DNA of 44,572 nt from contig CANRFH010000008.1 of assembly GCA_947629835.1 (NCBI GenBank), positions 1 to 44,572 on the forward strand. Direction: 5' to 3'. The first letter of the stretch is position 1. Every line of letters starts with the position of its first letter. The position numbers were made by a program, and so were the translations under genes. The DNA comes from an uncultured Clostridia bacterium. Its GTDB lineage: Bacteria > Bacillota > Clostridia > TANB77 > CAG-508. Of the stretch, positions 37,602-44,572 are shown one piece after another. The notes below the pieces were generated by a model. That model had not been told where the DNA came from. It made no database searches and was given only the letters and a program-made list of their open reading frames with translations.

Positions 37602-40175
37602 TTAATTTTCTTGCATGTTTGAAGTTATCCATTTTACTAAATTTAAATTTTGTACATCTAGAACCATCTCATGCTTTGGCATTACCCTAAACGTATATCC
37701 ATAATTTCCACCAGTTGTTAATTCAATTTTTGCTTTGTATTCATCTGAATCTTTATCTATTCTTTCCATTTCCGTGATTTTTATATCTTCTAATATTCCT
37801 GTATCTAAAACTTTTCCAGAATAAACTTGTACAGAAATATTTTCTGGATCAATATTTTGCATATCTACTTTACATCTTACTTCAATATTATTTCCTGCAT
37901 CTATTGTAACATTATTCAAATTATCTAATTGAGTAATTTTAATTTTATCCCATCTATTTCTTATTTCATCTATCCAAGCATTTAATTTGGCTACATTTTC
38001 TAAATCTGAATAATATTTATTATAAAGATTACATAAAGGTAAATATAATTTTTCTGTGTATTCTAGTAGCATTCTTGCTGTACTATATTGCCAGCCATTA
38101 GATGTGATAGAATTTTTCATTATTTTTACCCATTCTTTAGAGAAATTTTCTCCTGGTTCTCTATTATAATAAGTAGGTATAATCTTATTTTCAATTGTGT
38201 TATAAATGCTTTGGCAATCCTCATCATCTTGTAAGCTATATGAATCATAATCTTGGTTTTTACCAATTATCCAGCCATTTTCTTTGTTATATCCTTCTAC
38301 CCACCATCCATCTAGTATAGAAAAGTTAATTACTCCATTGATAGCAGCTTTTTGTCCACTAGTTCCTGATGCTTCCATTGGTCTTCTTGGGTTATTTAAC
38401 CAAACATCAACACCACTTACTAGGTGTCTTGACATAGCTATATCGTAATCTTCTAATAAGAAGATTTTACCTTTAAATTGTGGTTTCATAGAAATTTCGT
38501 GTATTTGTCTTATTAATTCTTGTCCTTCTATATCATGTGGATGTGCTTTTCCTGCAAATATTATTTGAACTGGCGTGCTTGTATTGTTTAATATTTCAGT
38601 TATTCTCTCTAAATCTCTAAATATTAAAGTAGCCCTTTTATAAGTTGCAAATCTTCTAGCAAATCCAATAGTTAATATATCTGGATTTAGCTTAGAAACT
38701 ATCTCCATTATTTCTTCATATCTTACGCCATTTCTTCTAAGTCTTTCTATTGTATTTTCTCTAACTAACTTCATTAATTTAACTTTTCTTTGATAATGTG
38801 CATCCCATAATTCTTTATCTGGTATATTATTTATTCTTTTCCAAGTGTTTTCTAGATGAATATTATCTTGCCAATATGGCATTAAGTATTTATTATATAG
38901 CTCCTTCATAGAAGGTGCAAGCCATGAGCATGTATGTACACCGTTTGTTACGTATGTTATTGGAGATTCATTTGCTGCAATTTCTGGCCAAACATCTCCA
39001 AATAATTCTCTTGAAACTCCACCATGAAGTTTACTAACACCATTTTTCTTTCCTGCAATTTTTAGGGCAAATATTCCCATATTAAAGCCTGGTTCCATTT
39101 CTTCTCTTGGATTCATTCCAAGTCTTAAAAATTCTTCTCTTTCTATTCCAAGTCTTGGCCAGAAGTTTTTAAAATATTTTTCCATTAAATCTACTGGGAA
39201 TATATCATTTCCTGCTGGGACTGATGTATGTGTTGTAAATACAGTTTTAGAAGAAACTATTGTCATTGCATTTCTAAAAGAAATTTCTTTTTCTTCTACT
39301 AACTTTCTTGCAAGTTCAAGGAGCATAAAAGCAGAATGTCCTTCATTCATATGATATACTGTTGGCTTTAGCCCTAATTTATCTAATAGATTAGTTCCAG
39401 CCATTCCAAGAACTATCTCTTGTCTTATTCTGGTTTCTTGGTCCCCGCCATATAAAACTTGGGTTATCTCTCTAAATTCTTGGTCAGTATTTTCGTCTAT
39501 ATCAGAATCTAAAAGATATAGCTTTACTCTTCCTACATTTATTTGCCATACTTTTAAATATAATCTCTTTCTTTGTATTCTAGAATCTATTATTAAATCA
39601 TTACCTTTTTCATCTTTTACTGGACTAATTGGAAGATTTTCTAATTCTATATCTTTATATACATTTTCTTGTCTTCCTTCTCTATTTATTACTTGATGGA
39701 AGAAACCTTTTCTATATAAAAGTCCAACTCCAACTAATGGAATTCCTAAATCACTTGCTGATTTTAAATGATCACCTGAAAGAATTCCAAGTCCCCCTGA
39801 ATATATAGGAACTGTTTCATCAAGTCCATATTCAGCTGAAAAATATGCAATTAAATCATTTTTATTATCAGGAAATTTTTTTGAAAATAAAGTATTTTTG
39901 CTATCCATATATGCCTCAAAATTTCCGATAACTCTATCATATTCTTTTAGAAAATCAGAATTTTTAGCATATTCTTCTAATTTTTCTTGTGACACCATTT
40001 TTAAGAATTTAATTGGATTTTTTCCGATATTTTCCCATAAGTCTACATCTATCGTTTTTAATAATTTTAGAAAATCAGAATTCCAAGACCACCAAAGATT
40101 ATTTGCTACAACCGAAAGTTTCTCTATTCTTTTTGGTAATTGTGGATTTACTGTTATTTTATTGAACAAATACAT
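37602..40175 (-). CDS. glgP: Alpha-glucan phosphorylase (GlgP family)
   Basis: Releases glucose-1-phosphate from glycogen or maltodextrin using PLP. 857 residues of the AMP-insensitive alpha-glucan phosphorylase type with the N-terminal DUF3417 region (VVANNLWWSWNSDFLKLL). Core motifs: SAEYGLDETVPIYSGGLGILSGDHLKSASDLG, VYHMNEGHSAF, IGFARRFATYKRATL (near 527) and RRPMEASGTSGQKAAING (PLP site near 605). The C-terminal 100 residues form a beta-sandwich-like extension. Single gene. No CGG in frame in this long gene. Confidence 0.95.
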   Translation of the reverse strand: MYLFNKITVNPQLPKRIEKLSVVANNLWWSWNSDFLKLLKTIDVDLWENIGKNPIKFLKMVSQEKLEEYAKNSDFLKEYDRVIGNFEAYMDSKNTLFSKKFPDNKNDLIAYFSAEYGLDETVPIYSGGLGILSGDHLKSASDLGIPLVGVGLLYRKGFFHQVINREGRQENVYKDIELENLPISPVKDEKGNDLIIDSRIQRKRLYLKVWQINVGRVKLYLLDSDIDENTDQEFREITQVLYGGDQETRIRQEIVLGMAGTNLLDKLGLKPTVYHMNEGHSAFMLLELARKLVEEKEISFRNAMTIVSSKTVFTTHTSVPAGNDIFPVDLMEKYFKNFWPRLGIEREEFLRLGMNPREEMEPGFNMGIFALKIAGKKNGVSKLHGGVSRELFGDVWPEIAANESPITYVTNGVHTCSWLAPSMKELYNKYLMPYWQDNIHLENTWKRINNIPDKELWDAHYQRKVKLMKLVRENTIERLRRNGVRYEEIMEIVSKLNPDILTIGFARRFATYKRATLIFRDLERITEILNNTSTPVQIIFAGKAHPHDIEGQELIRQIHEISMKPQFKGKIFLLEDYDIAMSRHLVSGVDVWLNNPRRPMEASGTSGQKAAINGVINFSILDGWWVEGYNKENGWIIGKNQDYDSYSLQDDEDCQSIYNTIENKIIPTYYNREPGENFSKEWVKIMKNSITSNGWQYSTARMLLEYTEKLYLPLCNLYNKYYSDLENVAKLNAWIDEIRNRWDKIKITQLDNLNNVTIDAGNNIEVRCKVDMQNIDPENISVQVYSGKVLDTGILEDIKITEMERIDKDSDEYKAKIELTTGGNYGYTFRVMPKHEMVLDVQNLNLVKWITSNMQEN

Positions 40176-40266
40176 AAAAATTTTCCTCCTCTGTTCTTTT
40201 AAAAAATTCTTTGGTTAATACATTTATTATCTATTAAATTTTAAAAAAAGTCAATAGAAATAAAAT

Positions 40267-40295
40267 AAAATCTCACATTTAATGTGTGAGATTTT
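40267..40295 (-). terminator. Terminator downstream of the LytR-CpsA-Psr gene
   Basis: 11-bp perfect stem (AAAATCTCACA / TGTGAGATTTT) with U-rich 3' side on the minus strand, in the gap before glgP. Confidence 0.8.
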
Positions 40296-40308
40296 ATTTT
40301 GCCTTATT

Positions 40309-41397
40309 TTACTTATATCCAGTTACCTTAGTAATTTGATCACTTATAGATTGAACAGTTGCAGATGTTTCGTATTCTTCTTCCTCAAATAAGTAGCTAT
40401 GCAATTCTTTTACTTGATTTGCTAGATTAACAGGAGCTCCATACCATACGTCTGCTGGTTGATAGCCTTTTATTCCAGTTTCTGTATCAGGCCATCCTCT
40501 TGTACTTGCTATGTTATATGAAGCAGCTTGGCTAAGCAAATACAATATTTCGTTAGTTGGTATATTAGTTGATATCTCACCTAATATTTTATCTGCTATA
40601 TTGTTTAATTGTACAAGATTCATTGTTTTTACTTTTTCGAATACTTTATTTAATACAGTTCTTTGTCTCTCTGTTCTCTTGTAGTCTCCACCTTCTGTAT
40701 ATCTTATTCTAGCATATGCTAATGCTTGTACACCATCTAAGTGATAGCTTCCTGCCTTTGTTATTTGTTTAGAAGAATGTTTTGTTACTCTATTGATTTC
40801 TTTAATATAAGTGTTTATATATTTTGCTTCTGCACTAGTTATATCCATATCTATTCCGCCAACAGCATCAACTACATCAACTACAACCTCGAAGTTTATT
40901 GCTACATATTTTGTAATATCTAAGTCTAGGTTAGTATTAATTGCAGTTAAAGATGCTTTTGCTCCACCTTGGCCAAATGCGTGAGTTATTTTATCAAGTT
41001 TATTTCCAACTTTTAGATAGCAGTCTCTATAAACTGAAGCGATTTTTACATCGTTTGTGTCTTGATTTATACTTACTATCATTATAGAGTCACTTAATGT
41101 TCCCTCATAAGTATTATTTCTTGAATCAACTCCAAGTAAAAGAATATTTAGATATCCTTTATATTCTGGAGCATCTACATTTATTCCTACATCATTTACA
41201 TCTATTTCTTCATGATTTAATTTTGCAAATTTACTATATACATAACCTACAAGAACACCTGCTAAAATTACAATAATTATAAGTAATACAATTACTGTTT
41301 TTAAAAACAAATGTCTTTTTTTCTTTTTCTTTGTAGTTTTCTTTCTAGGTTTCTCGTATTCTTCGTCTTCTTTTTCTTTCATTCTTTTCGCTTTCAT
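40309..41397 (-). CDS. LytR-CpsA-Psr family wall-polymer ligase
   Basis: Attaches teichoic-acid-like or capsular polymers to peptidoglycan from their lipid carrier. 362 residues: a very basic cytoplasmic tail (RKKTTKKKKKRH), one membrane segment (about 31-52), then the LCP domain with LLLGVDSRN (near 89), SDSIMIVSINQD, IASVYRDCYL, VAINFEVVVDVVDAVGGIDMDI, LDGVQALAYARIR and GDYKRTERQRTVL. All expected Arg/Asp residues of the family are present. Single-gene unit. Confidence 0.94.
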   Translation of the reverse strand: MKAKRMKEKEDEEYEKPRKKTTKKKKKRHLFLKTVIVLLIIIVILAGVLVGYVYSKFAKLNHEEIDVNDVGINVDAPEYKGYLNILLLGVDSRNNTYEGTLSDSIMIVSINQDTNDVKIASVYRDCYLKVGNKLDKITHAFGQGGAKASLTAINTNLDLDITKYVAINFEVVVDVVDAVGGIDMDITSAEAKYINTYIKEINRVTKHSSKQITKAGSYHLDGVQALAYARIRYTEGGDYKRTERQRTVLNKVFEKVKTMNLVQLNNIADKILGEISTNIPTNEILYLLSQAASYNIASTRGWPDTETGIKGYQPADVWYGAPVNLANQVKELHSYLFEEEEYETSATVQSISDQITKVTGYK

Positions 41398-41497
41398 AAT
41401 AACTCCTTTGTATACTTCATTCTTTATTTTATTTTCTATTTTTTAATTATATATTATATTTAATTAAAAATCAACAAAATACACATATATTTCACAA

Positions 41498-43205
41498 TTA
41501 CATTTTGTCTGGCATTTTAATGCCTAGTATTCTAGCACCTTTCTCCAATATTTTATTTGTCATATATGTTAAATATAATCTACTGTTTGCTATTTTTTTA
41601 TCTTCTACTAAGATCTTATGATTGTTATAAAAAGCACTATAATTTTTTGAAAGATCTATTAAATATTTACTAAGTAAATATGGCTCGTTCTTTTCAGTCA
41701 CACTTATAAGAACATCTTCGAAATTATATATATTTTTTATAACATCTATTGCTTCTTCATCGAGTAAATTATTTATATCAATTTCATTACTATCGATTTC
41801 ATTATTTGCTCCATCTAAAATGCTTTTAGTTCTTACATACATATATTGTATATATGGTCCCGTCTCTCCTTGGAAATTCAAAATAGTATCCCAGTCAAAT
41901 GTCTCATCCTTTATTCTGCTATTTGATAAATCATTAAATATAATAGCCCCAATACCTACTTTTTGTGCAATATCTTCTTTATTTTCGATATTTGGATTTT
42001 TTTCTTCTAATATTTTTCCTGCTCTTTCAATTGCTTCTTTTAATAAGTCTTCAACTTTTATTACATTGCCTTCACGAGTCGACATTTTGCCAGATTTTAG
42101 ATGTACCATACCATAAGAAACATGTTCTAAGCCATCTATATACTTTTGGTCTAGCCCAAGTAATTTTGCAACTTCAAATATTTGCTTAAAATGTAAATTT
42201 TGTTCATAAGCAACTACATATAAACATTTATCAAAGTCATAAGTTCTTGCTCTATAAAGTATTGCAGCTAAGTCACGAGTTGCATATATGCTAGAACCAT
42301 TTGATTTACAGATTATGCATGGTGTCATACCTTTATCTTCTAAATCAATTATTTTTGCTCCATCTGATTCTACAAGTTTTCCAGTTTTTTCCAATATATC
42401 TATAACTTCTTGTAATTTATCAGCATAAAAAGCTTCACCATTTAATGAATCAAATTTTATGTCTAGTAAATCATAAATTTTGTTAAATTCCTTCAAACTA
42501 AGTTCTTTTAATTTATTCCAAAGATTTACTTCATATTCTTCTTTATCTTCTAATCTTTTAAAGTTATCTCTACATTTTTCAAGTACATTTTCATCTTGTT
42601 TGCAAAGTTCATTTATTCTTACATATATATCTGTCAAATCTTCAATAGGATTTTCGAATGTATATTCATTACTCCAAAGCTTGTAGCCTTCTATCATTTT
42701 TCCAAATTGTGTTCCGTAATCTCCTAAATGATTAATTCCGTATAGTGTTATATCCTAAATATTTATATGTATTATATAATGCATTTCCTATTAATGTTGT
42801 CCTTAAATGCCCTATATGAAATGGTTTTGCGATATTTGGTGACGAATATTCAACTATTATATTTTTTCCAGAACCTATATTAGATTTTCCATAGCCATCA
42901 TCTTTTTCTTGAAATTCGTCTATGACTGTTTTTACTAATGCTTCTTTTCTTACAAAAAAGTTTAAATATCCTCCAACAACTTCCATTTTCTGAATTAAAT
43001 CATTATTTAACTCAATTTTTTCTTTTATTTCTTCTGCTATAATTTGTGGAGATTTTTTTAAACTTTTGGCAAGCCTAAAACAAGGGAAAGCATAGTCCCC
43101 TTGTTCTTTTTCTTTTGGAGTTTCTATTTCAATTATTATTTCTTCATAATTTAATTTTGTAGCTTTTGCTATTTCTCGTGCTATATTCTCTTTAAAGCTG
43201 ATCAT
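41498..43205 (-). CDS. argS: Arginyl-tRNA synthetase with one +1 CGGA site
   Basis: Charges tRNA-Arg. 568 residues after one +1 shift. Seen: N-terminal additional domain, the class I motif in SSPNIAKPFHIGHLRTT, NHLGDYGTQFGKMIEGYKLW, catalytic core, the KMSKS-like SGKMSTREGN, and C-terminal anticodon-binding helices. The frame breaks at residue 156 at ATA C|GGA ATT AAT CAT. In the zero frame the protein would end one codon after CGG. After the shift GINHLGDYGTQFG follows at once, as in clostridial ArgS. It is notable that the arginine enzyme itself needs correct reading of a CGG (nominal Arg) codon: charged tRNA-Arg reading it would abort ArgS synthesis. Confidence 0.96.
42737..42740 (-). other. 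CGGA +1 frameshift / quadruplet site in argS
   Basis: Coding-strand reading AAC ACT ATA C|GGA ATT AAT CAT. The zero frame is CGG AAT TAA, an almost immediate stop. Skipping the C gives NTIGINHLGDYG. Residue 156 becomes Gly; the preceding codon is ATA (Ile). Confidence 0.95.
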
Positions 43206-43237
43206 AAAATTTAACTCCTATCTCTCAGTAATTAATA

Positions 43238-44371
43238 TTAATCTCCTAATGATATTCCAATATTTCTAGCAGTTTTAACTAAGTCATCATCCATTGTAAC
43301 TCTTCTTAAATTGCTTTCTTTTGTATTTCCAGAAACAGCACCTATTTCTTTGTTTTTACCTACTACCTTTTCTAGTGGAACTGAACTTAATTTACCGTTT
43401 TTCATAACTGCTAAAACTCCAAATTTTCCTTCTAATGCTAATTCCATTGCCTTTGTTCCATATTCTGTTGATAATACTCTGTCATAAGCTGTTGGAGTTC
43501 CACCTCTTTGCATATATCCAAGTGTTGTGTTTCTTGCTTCTAATCCTGTAAGTTTTTGAAGCTCTTGTGCGACTTTTTCTCCGATTCCGCCAAGTTTAGT
43601 ATTGTCTACTCCTGATCCATTGTCTCTTACATCTTTTACAGTTACTGTTCCGTCTTTTGGAACTGCACCTTCTGCGACAACTACTAAGCTGAATCTTTTG
43701 CCTTTCTTTATTCTTTCTTTAATTTTCTTTGCTACCTTCTTCAAATCAAATGGTATTTCTGGAATTAGTGCTACATCTCCTCCACCTGCAATTGCAGATT
43801 CAAGTGCTATCCAGCCTGCATATCTTCCCATAACTTCTAGTACCATTATTCTATGATGTGTTTCTCCTGTTGAATGAAGTCTATCTAATGCTTCCATTGC
43901 AACAGATACAGCTGTATTATATCCAAATGTTACATCAGTACAAGCAACATCATTATCTATTGTTTTTGGAACTCCTATTACATTTAATCCTTTTAAATAT
44001 AGATCTCTTGCTGATTTTTGAGTTCCATCTCCTCCTAATGTAAATATGCAATCAAAGCCATCCTTTTTAGCATTTTTTATACATACATCTGATAAGTCTT
44101 TATAAACTGTTTTTCCATTTTCTTCTACTTTATAATTAAATACATTTGCATTAGTAGATGAACCTATTATTGAGCCACCTTTGTATAAAATTCCTGATGC
44201 ATTTGTATAAGAATCAAGTTTTATATAATTATTTTCAAGTAATCCCTTATATCCCTCTATATATCCATAACATTTAATACCATTGAGTTCTGCCATTTTT
44301 ACAATTCCTCTAATAACAGCATTAAATCCTGAAACATCTCCACCATTTGCAAGTATTGCAACTTTTTTCAT
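43238..44371 (-). CDS. pfkA: 6-phosphofructokinase
   Basis: Phosphorylates fructose-6-phosphate in glycolysis. 377 residues, longer than the 320-residue Bacillus type. Seen: ANGGDVSGFNAVIRG at the N-terminus, LGGDGTQKSARD (near 117), VPKTIDNDV with the catalytic TIDND, EVMGRYAGWIAL and TTLGYMQRGGTPTA. The Gly after GGD is typical of ATP-dependent enzymes, while the Lys in PKTIDND is typical of pyrophosphate-using ones. Members with this mix are mostly ATP-dependent, but the donor is not certain. Divergent from the gene starting at 44523. Confidence 0.92.
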   Translation of the reverse strand: MKKVAILANGGDVSGFNAVIRGIVKMAELNGIKCYGYIEGYKGLLENNYIKLDSYTNASGILYKGGSIIGSSTNANVFNYKVEENGKTVYKDLSDVCIKNAKKDGFDCIFTLGGDGTQKSARDLYLKGLNVIGVPKTIDNDVACTDVTFGYNTAVSVAMEALDRLHSTGETHHRIMVLEVMGRYAGWIALESAIAGGGDVALIPEIPFDLKKVAKKIKERIKKGKRFSLVVVAEGAVPKDGTVTVKDVRDNGSGVDNTKLGGIGEKVAQELQKLTGLEARNTTLGYMQRGGTPTAYDRVLSTEYGTKAMELALEGKFGVLAVMKNGKLSSVPLEKVVGKNKEIGAVSGNTKESNLRRVTMDDDLVKTARNIGISLGD

Positions 44372-44414
44372 TATATCGTCCTCTTTTCTTTTTTAAATTT
44401 TCTTAGCTCTTAAT

Positions 44415-44442
44415 ATTATATCAATAAATAAAATAATTACAA
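44415..44442 (-). promoter_or_regulatory. Probable pfkA promoter
   Basis: Minus-strand TTGTAA (44437-44442), 16-bp spacer, TATAAT (44415-44420), about 45 bp before the pfkA start. Confidence 0.6.
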
Positions 44443-44461
44443 GTTTTTTTATTGATTTTTA

Positions 44462-44490
44462 TTGAAATTTTATTTTATTTATAATATAAT
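44462..44490 (+). promoter_or_regulatory. Promoter of the gene starting at 44523
   Basis: TTGAAA (44462-44467), 17-bp spacer, TATAAT (44485-44490), followed by AAAGGAGG at about 44507-44514 before the start codon. Divergent from the pfkA promoter. Confidence 0.75.
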
Positions 44491-44522
44491 ATTAGTACAT
44501 TATGTAAAGGAGGCATCTAGCT

Positions 44523-44572
44523 ATGTCTGATGTCAAAGGTAAGAAAAAGCCTTTTATCCCTTCTCCATTCTA
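44523..44572 (+). CDS. Start of an unidentified gene, cut by the right edge
   Basis: ATG with a strong AAAGGAGG site 8 nt before it and a good promoter. Only 16 codons are present (MSDVKGKKKPFIPSPF), hydrophilic and basic with Pro near the end. Too short to identify. It is one of only two plus-strand genes with good signals in the window. Confidence 0.7.
   Translation, partial: MSDVKGKKKPFIPSPF

Overview
The window is very AT-rich Firmicutes-type DNA. Gene content (PolC, GreA, Rho-independent terminators, strong AGGAGG ribosome sites, the pyrH-frr-uppS-cdsA-rseP-polC order) and low-GC codon use point to an uncultivated, probably gut-associated member of the Clostridia. Nearly all genes lie on the minus strand and are chromosomal housekeeping genes. 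Only a secreted VWA-domain protein (14102-16483) and a gene starting at 44523 lie on the plus strand.

Layout: typA (cut by the left edge), plsC, cmk, a P-loop/Asp23-like protein, a GT2 glycosyltransferase, pnp and rpsO, murB, glyS, secF-secD, an HD-domain protein, greA, the VWA surface protein, an unknown protein, aspS, mltG, an SH3-like membrane protein, a rhodanese, a pilin-like protein with an unusual leader, a DUF1294 protein and polC. Then come queA, a NadM-like nucleotidyltransferase, rseP, cdsA, uppS, ispA, frr, pyrH, nadD, tmk, metG, a small membrane protein, glgP, a LytR-CpsA-Psr protein, argS and pfkA.

The most striking observation concerns reading frames. Six genes (typA, polC, cdsA, ispA, argS and the pilin-like gene) are each broken by apparent frameshifts, eight in total. 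All eight are the same event: an in-frame CGG codon followed by A, where skipping the C (+1) restores the frame and places a GGA glycine codon exactly where the family has, or plausibly has, glycine. The codon before the site differs every time and no other shared context is visible. I looked by eye at every CGG on the coding strand of every gene. It occurs in frame only at these eight sites and once more in an atypically GC-rich tail of the pilin-like gene. The simplest reading is that CGG is not a normal arginine codon here, and that CGGA is decoded as glycine by quadruplet decoding or an efficient +1 shift. The mechanism is inference; the pattern is seen directly.

Secondary points of interest: a leader peptide with a (CA)n tract in front of a terminator upstream of the pilin-like gene; 22-bp-phased AATATTAC repeats next to an inverted pair of DnaA-box-like sequences; a dispersed palindromic repeat family; a PDZ-less RseP; divergent SecD/SecF; and an envelope/isoprenoid cluster that lacks dxr but contains ispA.
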